Source: a bacterium
Lineage (GTDB): Bacteria > Bacillota > Clostridia > Oscillospirales > Oscillospiraceae
NCBI GenBank assembly: GCA_004560305.1
Contig: SFVI01000013.1
Location: 1-37,586, forward strand
Direction of reading: 5' to 3'
Length of the DNA: 37,586 nt
In this document: positions 14,853 to 23,077 of the stretch, in pieces
How positions within the stretch are numbered: position 1 is the first letter of the stretch
Layout of the letters: each line of letters opens with the position of its first letter
The notes under the pieces: generated by a model
Database searches by the model: none
What the model saw: the letters and a program-made list of their open reading frames with translations, nothing else
What the model was told of the DNA's origin: nothing
Made by a program: the position numbers and the translations under genes

Positions 14853-15263
14853 TTAACGCTTGCTGAACTGGGGAGCGCGACGGGCTGCTTTGAGACCGTA
14901 CTTCTTGCGTTCCTTCATTCTGGGGTCGCGGGTCAGGAAACCGGCGGCCTTCAGGGAAGCGCGGTAGCTCTCATCAACCAGCAGCAGGGCGCGGGCGATG
15001 CCGTGGCGGATGGCGCCGGCCTGGCCGGAAACGCCGCCGCCGGAAACGGTGGCCTCGATGTCAACCTTGCCGACGGTGCCGGTGGTGACCAGGGGCTGAC
15101 GGACGATGAGCTTCAGGGTATCCAGACCGAAGTAGTCGTCGATATCACGGCCGTTGATGGTGATCGCGCCGGTGCCGTTGGGGATGAGGTGAACGCGGGC
15201 AACGGAGGACTTTCTGCGGCCGGTGCCGTACATATAGGGCTTCTTGCACTTATAGGTTGCCAT
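14853..15263 (-). CDS. rpsI: 30S ribosomal protein S9
   Basis: This 136-residue protein of the small ribosomal subunit has the S9 blocks GTGRRKSSVARVHLIPNGTG, LIVRQPL, GGGVSGQAGAIRHGIARALL, and the basic end LTRDPRMKERKKYGLKAARR followed by APQFSKR. The final KR tail contacts tRNA in the P site. AGGAGG lies just upstream. It follows rplM after 16 bases, as in nearly all bacteria. Confidence 0.97.
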   Translation of the reverse strand: MATYKCKKPYMYGTGRRKSSVARVHLIPNGTGAITINGRDIDDYFGLDTLKLIVRQPLVTTGTVGKVDIEATVSGGGVSGQAGAIRHGIARALLLVDESYRASLKAAGFLTRDPRMKERKKYGLKAARRAPQFSKR

Positions 15264-15279
15264 ATTTCTTTACCTCCTC

Positions 15280-15708
15280 TTAGCGGGCCCAAACTTCGGG
15301 CTTCTGGGCTGCATGGGTGTGCTCGGCGCCCTTGAACACTCTCAGGCGCTTCAGCTGCCACTGGGCGATGGTGTTCTTCTGCAGCATGCCGCGGACAGCC
15401 AGACGCATGGCCAGCTCAGGCTTGGTCTTCATCAGGGTCTTGTACTGGGTCTCCTTCAGGCCGCCGGGATAACCGGAGTGGGTACGGTAGTACTTCTGCT
15501 CCAGCTTCTTGCCGGTGAGGACGGCGTCCTTGGCGTTGATGATGATGACGTAGTCACCGCAGTCAACGTGGGGGGTGTAATCGGTTTTCAGCTTGCCGCG
15601 CAGCAGGTCGGCGGCGAGAGCAGCGGTCTTGCCCATGGGCTTGCCGGCTGCGTCAAGGACGTACCACTTGCGGGTAACGGTCTCCTTGGTTACCATTGTA
15701 GTAGACAT
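15280..15708 (-). CDS. rplM: 50S ribosomal protein L13
   Basis: This 142-residue ribosomal protein is recognised by RKWYVLDAAGKPMGKTAALA, GDYVIIINAKDAVLTGKKLE and the HSGYPGGLKE block. The ATG at 15708 has GGAGG (complement of 15716-15720) upstream. A longer frame to 15795 covers the leader hairpin and has no L13 character. It is the first gene of the rplM-rpsI operon and is preceded by a strong promoter and a leader of about 80 bases with a stable hairpin. Confidence 0.96.
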   Translation of the reverse strand: MSTTMVTKETVTRKWYVLDAAGKPMGKTAALAADLLRGKLKTDYTPHVDCGDYVIIINAKDAVLTGKKLEQKYYRTHSGYPGGLKETQYKTLMKTKPELAMRLAVRGMLQKNTIAQWQLKRLRVFKGAEHTHAAQKPEVWAR

Positions 15709-15752
15709 AGTCTTGCCTCCATATAAAATGAAATGTTTTGACTTTTCAGGCA

Positions 15753-15783
15753 CTTCCCGGTACAATATAGCCCGTACCGGAAG
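15753..15783 (-). promoter_or_regulatory. Hairpin in the rplM leader
   Basis: CTTCCGGTAC ... GTACCGGGAAG (minus strand) forms a stem of about ten pairs with one bulged base and a 10-base loop in the short rplM leader. Firmicutes have a known L13 leader (Rfam family L13_leader) that L13 is thought to bind to control its own operon; this hairpin is a candidate, not a confirmed match. Confidence 0.5.
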
Positions 15784-15794
15784 CGTGCTTATCA

Positions 15795-15823
15795 TTTATA
15801 CCACAGGCTTATCCGCCTGTCAA
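15795..15823 (-). promoter_or_regulatory. Promoter of the rplM-rpsI operon
   Basis: On the minus strand, -35 TTGACA (15823-15818), a 17-base spacer and -10 TATAAA (15800-15795). Confidence 0.8.
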
Positions 15824-15927
15824 CATGATTTTTAATTTTGATTTTGGATTCTCTTGAATTCTGATAAAATCTCTTGAAATCTCACTAATTCTAATTTTCA
15901 TTTTTCATTTTTGCGAGGGTGGAATTT

Positions 15928-16674
15928 ATGGACAAGCTATTGAACGAATTTACCGGCACCGTCCGCCGGGCGGTGGATGATTATGACATGATCCAGGCGG
16001 GGGATAAGGTAGCCGTAGGCGTCTCCGGCGGCAAGGACAGTCTGCTGCTGCTCCTGGCCTTAAAGCACCTGCAAAGCTTCTATCCCAAGCCCTTTGAGCT
16101 GGAGGCCATCACCATCGAGCTGGGCTTTGAGGGCATGGATTTTTCCCCGGTGGCGGAGCTGTGCCGGGAGAAGGACATCCCCTATACCTGCCTCAAGACC
16201 GACATCAAGGAGATCGTCTTTGACGTGCGCAAGGAGGACAATCCCTGTTCTCTCTGCGCCAAGATGCGCCGGGGCGCGCTGAACGACGCCATCCGCCAGC
16301 GGGGGATCAGCAAGCTGGCCCTGGGCCACCATTTTGACGACGCGGTGGAGACCTTTATGCTGAGCCTGCTGTTTGAGGGGCGCATCAGCTGCTTCCGCCC
16401 GGTCACCTATCTGGACCGTTCCGGCGTCACCCAGATCCGCCCCCTGATCTACGCCGGGGAGCAGAAGATCGCCAACCTGGCCCAGAGCCTGAACCTGCCG
16501 GTGGTGGAGAACCCCTGTCCCCAGGACAAGGGCAGCAAGCGGTATGAAGTCAAGCAGCTGCTGAAAACCCTGGGCCAGGACTATCCGGATATGCGCTCCA
16601 AGGTCTTTGGGGCCATGCAGCGTCTGCCTCTGCCCGGCTGGCAGCCCAAGGAGAACTGGCGGCTGAACCGCTGA
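15928..16674 (+). CDS. TtcA/TilS-like PP-loop ATPase (tRNA thiolation type)
   Basis: This 248-residue cytoplasmic enzyme has the PP-loop SGGKDS (about residues 36-41) that activates a tRNA base with ATP. It also has a CSLC pair (about 109-112) and LGHHFDDAVETFML (about 132-145), which mark the TtcA-like branch. TtcA makes 2-thiocytidine in tRNA using an iron-sulphur cluster held by three cysteines; Cys109 and Cys112 are visible, and Cys197 in NPCPQD fits the third. The ATG at 15928 is preferred because GAGGGTGG stands 6-13 bases before it and contains the alternative GTG at 15919. The upstream 100 bases are very AT-rich. Confidence 0.87.
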   Translation: MDKLLNEFTGTVRRAVDDYDMIQAGDKVAVGVSGGKDSLLLLLALKHLQSFYPKPFELEAITIELGFEGMDFSPVAELCREKDIPYTCLKTDIKEIVFDVRKEDNPCSLCAKMRRGALNDAIRQRGISKLALGHHFDDAVETFMLSLLFEGRISCFRPVTYLDRSGVTQIRPLIYAGEQKIANLAQSLNLPVVENPCPQDKGSKRYEVKQLLKTLGQDYPDMRSKVFGAMQRLPLPGWQPKENWRLNR

Positions 16675-16693
16675 CTTGGATAGACCGCAAAGC

Positions 16694-16726
16694 AATAAGG
16701 AGTGGGATCAAATCCCACTCCTTATT
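16694..16726. terminator. Bidirectional terminator between the TtcA-like gene and pncB
   Basis: A perfect 14-bp inverted repeat (AATAAGGAGTGGGA / TCCCACTCCTTATT) with loop TCAAA separates two converging genes. T-rich tails occur on both strands. Confidence 0.88.
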
Positions 16727-16746
16727 ATTCTCATATCGGAAATTGC

Positions 16747-18207
16747 TCAGCCCCTGCCGTGGCCGTGCTGGGCCAGCATGCTGTCCTTCAGCTCCATCAG
16801 CCTGGGGGACAGGTCCACGTAGTACTGATGGGGGAAGTCAAAGCGCTTGACCTCCGGCCACAGGGTGCTGACCTGGTAGGCGCAGAAGGTGCGGATATTT
16901 TTAAGGCTGGGCAGCTCATATACCAGCTCCCCGTTTTTGAATACCGGCACCTGCAGCTCCACCGCCCGGAAGTTCTCCATGGTCTTGCGCTTCCAGCGGT
17001 CATGGGGGTCGCAGATCTCCAGGGGCTGGGTATCGTCCACCGTCTCGTCCCGCAGACAGATGTAGTCGGCCTCGGCCATGCCGGTGTTCCGGTTGAAGAA
17101 GCGGTAGACCTTCTTGAAGCCGGGGTTGGTGATCTTGCCCACGTTCTCGCTGACCTTGATCTTGGGGATGATGCTGCCGTCCTTGCCCTCCACGGCGCAG
17201 AGCTTGTACACGCCGCCGAACACCGGGTCGCTCTTGGCGGTGATCAGCCGCTCGCCTACGCCGAAGGAGTCGATCTTTGCCCCCTGGCGGATCAGCTCGG
17301 CAATCAGCCGCTCGTCCAGGGAATTGGAAACGGTGATGGTGCATTCGGTCCAGCCGGCCTCATCCAGCATCTTTCTGGCCTGCTGGGTCAGATAGGCCAT
17401 GTCGCCGGAGTCCAGCCGGATGCCGCACTTGGTGATGCCCAGGGGTTTCAAAACATCGTTGAAGGCCCGGATGGCATTGGGAATGCCGGATTTCAGGGTG
17501 TTGAAGGTGTCCACCAGCAGCACCGCGTTGTGGGGATAGGTGCGGCAGTAGCTGACGAAAGCGTCATATTCCGAGTCAAACATCTGTACCCAGGAGTGGG
17601 CCATGGTGCCTGCTGCGGGCACGCCGTAGAGCTGGTCGGACACGGTGCAGGCTGTGCCCGCGCAGCCGCCGATATAGGCCGCTCTGGCGCCGGTTACGGC
17701 CCCGGCGATACCCTGGGCCCGGCGGGAGCCAAACTCCAGCACAGTGCGCCCCTCGGCCGCACGGCAGACCCGGTTGGCCTTGGTGGCGATAAGGCTCTGG
17801 TGGTTGAACTCCAGCAGCATATAGGTTTCCAGAAGCTGGGCCTGGATGGCCGGGGCCCGGACGGTGATCACCGGCTCTCCGGGGAAGATGGGCATGCCCT
17901 CCGGCACGGCCCAGATATCGCCGGTGAAGCGGAAATTCCGCAGATACTCCAGAAATTCCGGCTTGAAGAGCTTGCGCCCCTCCAGATAGCGGATGTCCTC
18001 CTCGGAGATATGGAGCTTCTGCACATAGTCCACGATCTGCTCCAGTCCTGCCGCGATGGCATAGCCGCCCTGGTCGGGGATGCTGCGGTAAAAAACGTCA
18101 AAATAAGTGATGCGGTCTTCCATGCCGTCGGCCAGATAGCCGTTGCCCATGGTCAGCTCATAGAAATCGCACAGCATGGTAAGGTTGATGCCTGTACTGC
18201 TTTGCAT
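16747..18207 (-). CDS. pncB: Nicotinate phosphoribosyltransferase
   Basis: This 486-residue enzyme joins nicotinate and PRPP to give nicotinate mononucleotide, the salvage entry to NAD. The blocks LTMLCDFYELTMGNGYL (about residues 9-25), GSRRAQG (about 152-158), TFNTLKSG, IRLDSGDMAYL (about 266-276) and DSFGVGERL are those of bacterial NAPRTase, with the catalytic region around the SRRAQG His/Arg loop. The length fits the Firmicute form. The ATG at 18207 follows GGAGTGAT; the longer frame upstream covers the promoter. It is a single-gene unit with its own strong promoter. Confidence 0.94.
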   Translation of the reverse strand: MQSSTGINLTMLCDFYELTMGNGYLADGMEDRITYFDVFYRSIPDQGGYAIAAGLEQIVDYVQKLHISEEDIRYLEGRKLFKPEFLEYLRNFRFTGDIWAVPEGMPIFPGEPVITVRAPAIQAQLLETYMLLEFNHQSLIATKANRVCRAAEGRTVLEFGSRRAQGIAGAVTGARAAYIGGCAGTACTVSDQLYGVPAAGTMAHSWVQMFDSEYDAFVSYCRTYPHNAVLLVDTFNTLKSGIPNAIRAFNDVLKPLGITKCGIRLDSGDMAYLTQQARKMLDEAGWTECTITVSNSLDERLIAELIRQGAKIDSFGVGERLITAKSDPVFGGVYKLCAVEGKDGSIIPKIKVSENVGKITNPGFKKVYRFFNRNTGMAEADYICLRDETVDDTQPLEICDPHDRWKRKTMENFRAVELQVPVFKNGELVYELPSLKNIRTFCAYQVSTLWPEVKRFDFPHQYYVDLSPRLMELKDSMLAQHGHGRG

Positions 18208-18241
18208 AAGGATCACTCCCTGTATTTTTATCTGTGACCGT

Positions 18242-18270
18242 ATTATATATTCTGCCCAAAAATAAAGCAA
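18242..18270 (-). promoter_or_regulatory. Promoter of pncB
   Basis: Minus strand: TTGCTT (18270-18265), 17 bases, TATAAT (18247-18242), about 35 bases before the start codon. Confidence 0.75.
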
Positions 18271-18354
18271 TAGTTTACCCATTCTGTGAAAAACTTGTTT
18301 AAGTTTTGTCGGGTTATGCCTATGTTTTTTGTAGGTTTGTCCTCGCTTTTCCAG

Positions 18355-18383
18355 TTGACTAAATTGGTAAATTATAGTATTCT
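18355..18383 (+). promoter_or_regulatory. Promoter of the galactokinase-like gene
   Basis: TTGACT (18355-18360), 17 bases, TATTCT (18378-18383), about 42 bases before the ATG. The gap between pncB and galK is 217 bases and holds no other feature seen. Confidence 0.65.
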
Positions 18384-18424
18384 GATAAGCGATAGAGTTC
18401 GGCTTTCAAAGGGGGTCGTACAGA

Positions 18425-19501
18425 ATGAATGAACTTTTTGTCCCCGGCAGGACAGAGCTTGCCGGTAACCATACAGACCATCAAAAGGGCAGGATCCTGG
18501 CCTCAGCCGTGGATTTGGGACTTTATGCCAGCTTTAATGCCAATGGGGAGAATCTCTGCCGCGTGGCGTCTGAGGGCTTCCCCAGCTTTGAGGTGCGCAC
18601 CTCGCCGCTGAATATCCGCACCGCGGAATTCGGAACGCCCCAGGCCCTGGTCCGGGGCGTTATGGCCGCTTTCCAGGAGCTGGGTCTGCGCATCGGCGGC
18701 TTTGACGCCGAGATCCGCAGCACCCTGCCTGCCGGTTCCGGGCTTAGCTCCTCCGCCGCTTTTGCTGTGCTCATCGGCAGGATCCTCAGCCAGCTTTTCA
18801 ATGACGGCAAGGTGGAGCCGATTGTGCTTGCCCGGGTTGCCCAGCAGGCGGAGAACCAGTATTTCGGCAAGCCCTGCGGCTTGATGAGCCAGTTGACCTG
18901 CGCCTTTGGCCATACCGTGTACGTGGATTTCAAGACCGGGGAGATCGAGCCCATCCAGGCGGATTTTGCAGACATGGGCCTGGTGCTCTGCCTCACCGAT
19001 ACCGGCGGGAGCCATGCCGGGCTGGACACCTCTTATGCCCGCATTCCGGCAGACATGGTCTATATTGCCAACCTCTTTGACAAGGGCGTGCTGGCGGATG
19101 TGGACCCGGAGGAATTCCGCGCCAAGGGCTGGGACGCTTCCAACCGCCCCGTCCGCCGGGCCATGCACTTCTTTGATGAGAATGAACGGGTTCCCAAAAT
19201 GCGGGACGCATTGAAAGCCGGGGATGACCAGACCTATATGCGCCTGATGAACGAGTCCGGCCGTTCTTCTGAGCGGCTGCTCAACAACATCATCACCTCC
19301 GCCACCGGGGACACCAAGCTGCAGCAGGGGCTGGAGCTGAGCCGCAAGCTGCTGGAGGGCGTGGGTGCCTGGCGTGTTCATGGCGGCGGCTTCGCCGGCT
19401 GTGTCCAGGCGCTGATGCCCCAGGAGGTTTTTGACGGTTATAAGGCAGAGATGGAGAAGACCTTCGGCTCCGGCAGCTGCCATGTGATCCACCTGGTGTA
19501 A
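18425..19501 (+). CDS. galK: Galactokinase-like GHMP kinase with Asp-to-Ser change
   Basis: This 358-residue GHMP kinase is most like the clostridial galactokinases that phosphorylate galactose at C1. The substrate motif is PGRTELAGNHTDHQ (residues 7-20), with Asn15 where most galactokinases have Glu. The ATP loop is LPAGSGLSSSAAF (101-113), and a third GHMP motif GGGFAGCVQAL lies near the end. In KPCGLMSQLTC (149-159) the residue normally Asp, the catalytic base in CGxMDQ, is Ser155. Either the kinase uses another base, acts on a different sugar, or is inactive. GGGGGT precedes the ATG. It stands alone, with no galT or galE adjacent. The fold is sure; the exact activity is less so. Confidence 0.82.
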   Translation: MNELFVPGRTELAGNHTDHQKGRILASAVDLGLYASFNANGENLCRVASEGFPSFEVRTSPLNIRTAEFGTPQALVRGVMAAFQELGLRIGGFDAEIRSTLPAGSGLSSSAAFAVLIGRILSQLFNDGKVEPIVLARVAQQAENQYFGKPCGLMSQLTCAFGHTVYVDFKTGEIEPIQADFADMGLVLCLTDTGGSHAGLDTSYARIPADMVYIANLFDKGVLADVDPEEFRAKGWDASNRPVRRAMHFFDENERVPKMRDALKAGDDQTYMRLMNESGRSSERLLNNIITSATGDTKLQQGLELSRKLLEGVGAWRVHGGGFAGCVQALMPQEVFDGYKAEMEKTFGSGSCHVIHLV

Positions 19502-19518
19502 AGCATTCCAAAATCAAT

Positions 19519-19559
19519 AAAAAAGGTTCCAAAGCACAATGGGCTTTGGAACCTTTTTT
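19519..19559. terminator. Bidirectional terminator between galK and the TRAP permease
   Basis: A 17-bp perfect stem (AAAAAAGGTTCCAAAGC / GCTTTGGAACCTTTTTT, 19519-19535 and 19543-19559) with A and T tails separates two converging genes. Confidence 0.93.
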
Positions 19560-19569
19560 ATGTGAGAAA

Positions 19570-21555
19570 TCAGGCGGCGGCCTGAGGATTTGCCTTTCTG
19601 GCAGCCAGGAACTGGTATGTGAGAACAAAGGCCATGAGCACGATGCCCACAATGTCGGTGATCAACGTGGGGTCCATCATCATCAGGCCGGCCACACAGA
19701 TCACAATACGGGCAGGCCAGGACAGCTTTTGGAACAGGAAGCCGTTCATGGCTGCGGCCACGCCGAAGATACCGATCAGGGAGGTGACGATGATCTGGAT
19801 TACCTTGAACGCAGTCACATCGATCAGCAGCATGGCCGGATTCATGCAGAAGATATAGGGCACCACAAAAGCGCCGATGGCCAGCTTGGAGGCGTTGATG
19901 CCGGTTTTCATGGGGTTGGACTTGGCAATGGCGGAACCGGCGTAGGCGGCCAGGGCCACAGGCGGCGTGATATCGGCCACGATGCCGAAGTAGAACACGA
20001 AGAAGTGGGCCGCCATCTTGGGTACGCCGATGGTGATCAGGATGGGGGCGCAGGTGGAGGCCATGATGCAGTAGTTGGCGGTGGTGGGCACGCCCATACC
20101 AAGAATGATGCAGCAGATCATGGTCAGGAACAGGGCCACCAGGGTGGGGCTGATGAAGGGCACGGAATTGCTCAGGGCGATGACCATGCCGATCAGCTTG
20201 GAGGCCAGACCCGTTGCGGTGATGCATCCGGCGATCACGCCGGCCATGGCGCAGGCCACGGCCACCGTGATGGTGCCCTTACCGCCGGCCTCCAGGGCCT
20301 CCAGGATCTTGTTCAGGCTGATGCGGTTATCCTTGTCGAACAGATTCACCGCAATGGTCACCAGAATGGCGATGCTGGCGGAGAACTGCATGGTGCGGGT
20401 GTTGGTGGTGACCAGGGCCACCAGTACCACCAGCGGCAGCAGCAGATAGACCTTTTTGATCAGCTGGCGGAAGACCGGCAGTTGGTCCTTGCTGATGCCC
20501 TTGAGGCCCAGCTTCTTGGCCTCCAGATGCACCGCAATGAAGATGCCCGCGAAGTAGAGGGCGGCGGGCAGAATGGCCCGCAGGGCCACTTCCGCATAGG
20601 TGACGTTCATGTACTCGGCCATCAGGAAGGCAGCGGCGCCCATAATGGGGGGCATGATCTGCCCGCCAGTAGAGGCGGCGGCTTCTACCGCGCCGGCAAA
20701 CTCGCCCTTATAGCCGGTCTTTTTCATCATCGGGATGGTGACGGAGCCGGTGGTGACCGTGTTGCCCACGGAGGAGCCGGACACCATGCCGCAGAGAGCG
20801 GAGGAAATAACAGCCACCTTGGCGGGACCGCCGGAGAACCGGCCCACCAGGGAGTTGGCCAGGTCAATAAAGAAGGCGGCGATGCCGGTGCGCTCCAGGA
20901 AAGCGCCGAAGATGATGAACACCACGATGTACTTGGCGCAGACCTGCACAGGGGTGCCCATAATGCCGTTGGTGGTGTAGAACAGCTTATACATGATGCC
21001 CTTCACGCCGATGCTCATGCCCACCTTGGAGAAGAAGGTGTAGAGCAGCAGAGCGCCGGCAACAAAAAGAATGGGCAGACCCACGCAGCGGCGGCACAGC
21101 TCCATCAGGGTCAGCAGCCCCACAACAGCGATGGTCACCTGCAAGGTGCTCATCCTGGAGAAGCTGGTCAGTACGGTGACCAGGGAGTCATAGCTGAAGT
21201 AGTAGTACAGGAAGCAGGCGGAGCCCAGCACCATAATGACGTAGTCATACCAGGGAATGTAGTTGTGGCGCACATGGTGCTTGCTGGCAGGATAGATCAG
21301 ATAGCCCATGATGACCAGCAGGGCCAGAAACGCGGTCAGGCGCTTCTCCAGTGCGGCCACACTGAACAGGGTGGACCAGATGCAGTACAGGGAGAAGAAG
21401 ACCATAATCGTACGCACGATAACAGCGGGCGTACCTTCCCAGATGCGGGTGTTGGACTCCTTATCGTATTTTCGCATCAAATCCTCTACGTCCTTGGCGG
21501 AACCGACGGCATTGGAATCTTCCGGGTGCGTATCGTGCTTGAACAGAGGGGACAT
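19570..21555 (-). CDS. TRAP transporter fused permease (TAXI type)
   Basis: This 661-residue membrane protein fuses the small (DctQ-like, about residues 50-165) and large (DctM-like, about 170-650) TRAP membrane domains, as in 4TM/12TM permeases that work with TAXI-family binding proteins. DctM-type signatures include GTPVQVCAKYIVVFIIFGAF, SGSSVGNTVTTGS and VEAAASTGGQIMPPIMGAAA in the first half, and LGMGVPTTANYCIMA in the second. Uptake is driven by a sodium or proton gradient. The ATG at 21555 has AAAGGAG ten bases upstream. The binding-protein gene lies 202 bases upstream in the same direction, with a strong hairpin in between. The substrate of TAXI systems is usually a carboxylate or amino acid; it cannot be told here. 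Confidence 0.92.
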   Translation of the reverse strand: MSPLFKHDTHPEDSNAVGSAKDVEDLMRKYDKESNTRIWEGTPAVIVRTIMVFFSLYCIWSTLFSVAALEKRLTAFLALLVIMGYLIYPASKHHVRHNYIPWYDYVIMVLGSACFLYYYFSYDSLVTVLTSFSRMSTLQVTIAVVGLLTLMELCRRCVGLPILFVAGALLLYTFFSKVGMSIGVKGIMYKLFYTTNGIMGTPVQVCAKYIVVFIIFGAFLERTGIAAFFIDLANSLVGRFSGGPAKVAVISSALCGMVSGSSVGNTVTTGSVTIPMMKKTGYKGEFAGAVEAAASTGGQIMPPIMGAAAFLMAEYMNVTYAEVALRAILPAALYFAGIFIAVHLEAKKLGLKGISKDQLPVFRQLIKKVYLLLPLVVLVALVTTNTRTMQFSASIAILVTIAVNLFDKDNRISLNKILEALEAGGKGTITVAVACAMAGVIAGCITATGLASKLIGMVIALSNSVPFISPTLVALFLTMICCIILGMGVPTTANYCIMASTCAPILITIGVPKMAAHFFVFYFGIVADITPPVALAAYAGSAIAKSNPMKTGINASKLAIGAFVVPYIFCMNPAMLLIDVTAFKVIQIIVTSLIGIFGVAAAMNGFLFQKLSWPARIVICVAGLMMMDPTLITDIVGIVLMAFVLTYQFLAARKANPQAAA

Positions 21556-21677
21556 TCGGGATGCTCCTTTCATTGGGATGAAATATATCCTAATTCTATC
21601 CGAGGACAGAAGAATCGGCAAGTTCAGATGCGGGGGAGAGCTGTTCAGAAGCTGTAAAGAAAACGGAAATAAACGAC

Positions 21678-21715
21678 CGAAAAACTACGGCGCGGGAAAG
21701 CGCCGTAGTTTTTCG
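21678..21715 (-). terminator. Terminator/attenuator inside the TAXI-TRAP operon
   Basis: A perfect 16-bp inverted repeat (CGAAAAACTACGGCGC / GCGCCGTAGTTTTTCG) with loop GGGAAA follows the binding-protein gene and precedes the permease gene. Leaky termination here would give more binding protein than permease. Confidence 0.88.
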
Positions 21716-21757
21716 TCAGTCTTGGACGAAGAATATGCTTGCGGTCTGCGCAGTCAC

Positions 21758-22786
21758 TCAGGCGACATCAAAGCCCTTCTCGGCAAAGTAGCGGGCGGCG
21801 CCGGGGTGATAGGGAACGCTGGAGATGCTGGAAGCGAACTCCAGGCTCAGCTCTGCGGCCTTGCCATGCTGGAGCTGGTCGGCGTTATCAAAGACGGTGG
21901 AAACGAAGGTGTAGATCGCGTCCTCGGAGACGTCGTTGCGGGCCAGAACCATTGCGGCCACAGCCACGGTCTGGGCATCCTCGGGCATGCCGTAGGTGTC
22001 GGCGCTGACGGTGTACTTGCTGTAGTAGGGGGAGGCGGCGAGGAGCTTGTCGACGTGCTCGTCATCGATGCTGACCAGGTAGACCTGACCGCTGGTGCTC
22101 AGGTCGGTAATGGCGGTAGTGGGGGCGCCAGCCACGATGAAGGCGGCGTCGATCTTGCCGTCCTTCAGGCTGTCGGCGCTGTCACCGAAGCTCTGGTAAA
22201 CGGGGGTAATATCGTCGATGGTCATGTCGTAGCAGCCGAGAACGTCAACTGCGTTGAAGTAAACGCCGGAACCAAGGGCGCCGATGGAAACGCTCTTGCC
22301 GCGCAGATCCTCAACGGTCTTGATGTCGGGGTTCATGGTGACGATCTGGACCTGCTCCATGTAGAGGGCGGCCACGGCGGAGAAGCTGTCCACAGCGCCG
22401 GTCTCGGCAAAGATGTTGGTGCCGTCGTGGGCGTAGCTCATAACGTCAGACTGGCAGAAGCCCAGCTGGTAGGCGCCGGCGTCCATGTCCTCAACATTGG
22501 CCTTGGAGCCGTTGCCGGAGACGGCAGTGACGGACAGGTTGGTGTTGGCGGAAACATACTGGGCGATGACGCTGCCGAAAGCGTAGTAGGTACCGGTCTC
22601 ACCGCCGGTGACGAAAGTCAGGCTTTCGCTGGGGCCGCCGGCAGCAGGTGCGTCAGCAGCAGGGGCTTCGGCAGCGGGAGCCTCAGCGGCAGGGGCGGAA
22701 GTGGCGGCAGGGGCGGAAGAACCTCCGCAGGCGCAGAGTGCAAATACCATGCACAGAGCTGCGACCAAAGCAATGATCTTTTTCAT
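21758..22786 (-). CDS. TAXI family TRAP solute-binding lipoprotein
   Basis: This 342-residue secreted lipoprotein has a signal peptide with a lipobox ending ALCAC (residues 17-21) and then an Ala/Pro/Glu linker. The binding domain begins at SLTFVTGGETGTYYAFGSVI, a TAXI hallmark. It also has NVEDMDAGAYQLGFCQSD and RGKSVSIGALGSGVYFNAVD, the usual ligand-contact loops. It catches a solute outside the membrane and hands it to the permease. The ATG at 22786 has GGAGG (complement of 22792-22796); the longer frame upstream is leader. It is the first gene of the operon and is divergent from a LysR regulator. Confidence 0.93.
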   Translation of the reverse strand: MKKIIALVAALCMVFALCACGGSSAPAATSAPAAEAPAAEAPAADAPAAGGPSESLTFVTGGETGTYYAFGSVIAQYVSANTNLSVTAVSGNGSKANVEDMDAGAYQLGFCQSDVMSYAHDGTNIFAETGAVDSFSAVAALYMEQVQIVTMNPDIKTVEDLRGKSVSIGALGSGVYFNAVDVLGCYDMTIDDITPVYQSFGDSADSLKDGKIDAAFIVAGAPTTAITDLSTSGQVYLVSIDDEHVDKLLAASPYYSKYTVSADTYGMPEDAQTVAVAAMVLARNDVSEDAIYTFVSTVFDNADQLQHGKAAELSLEFASSISSVPYHPGAARYFAEKGFDVA

Positions 22787-22828
22787 TTTTGACCTCCTGA
22801 AATATTCTGGCGTGGAAAATAAAAAATT

Positions 22829-22865
22829 AAAGAGCGTTAAAAATAAGGCTTGCATTACGCTCTTT
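22829..22865 (-). promoter_or_regulatory. Inverted repeat in the TAXI operon leader
   Basis: AAAGAGCGT ... ACGCTCTTT are perfect 9-base arms separated by 19 bases, between the promoter and the ribosome site. It may be an RNA hairpin or a protein-binding site. Confidence 0.45.
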
Positions 22866-22873
22866 CTGCGTTT

Positions 22874-22902
22874 ATAATACAACCGAAAGTTGAAAAAAGC
22901 AA
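22874..22902 (-). promoter_or_regulatory. Promoter of the TAXI-TRAP operon
   Basis: Minus strand: TTGCTT (22902-22897), 17 bases, TATTAT (22879-22874). The -35 lies within a small inverted repeat AAAAAAGC-AATA-GCTTTTTT (22893-22912). Confidence 0.65.
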
Positions 22903-22983
22903 TAGCTTTTTTGCTCTTTCACAGAAGTCACAGAAAAACAAAGGAATATACAGGCTTGATTGTGCAGGTTGTTGAAACGCTGG

Positions 22984-23024
22984 GGCTGAATTCGCAGATT
23001 GATGTAAAAATGTCGAATTTAGCC
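22984..23024. promoter_or_regulatory. Candidate LysR-type operator
   Basis: GGCTGAATTCG and CGAATTTAGCC are 11-base arms with one mismatch, 19 bases apart, in the 291-base divergent region, about 55 bases before the LysR start. Position and symmetry suit a LysR recognition site. Confidence 0.45.
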
Positions 23025-23077
23025 TGAAACAGCGGTTTTGACAGCCTTTTGACCTGTATAAGTGGAGCAACGCAGAA

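Noticed and set aside
16702..18237. 511-codon open frame opposite pncB
   Set aside because: Antisense shadow; pncB on the other strand has promoter, ribosome site and full family motifs.
19546..21657. 703-codon open frame opposite the TAXI permease
   Set aside because: It is the antisense shadow of a GC-rich membrane protein gene (His/Gly/Asp-rich, no domain), and it starts inside a terminator.
23038..23062. LysR promoter TTGACA ... TATAAG
   Set aside because: Both boxes look good, but the spacing is only 13 bases, so they cannot serve as one sigma-A promoter.
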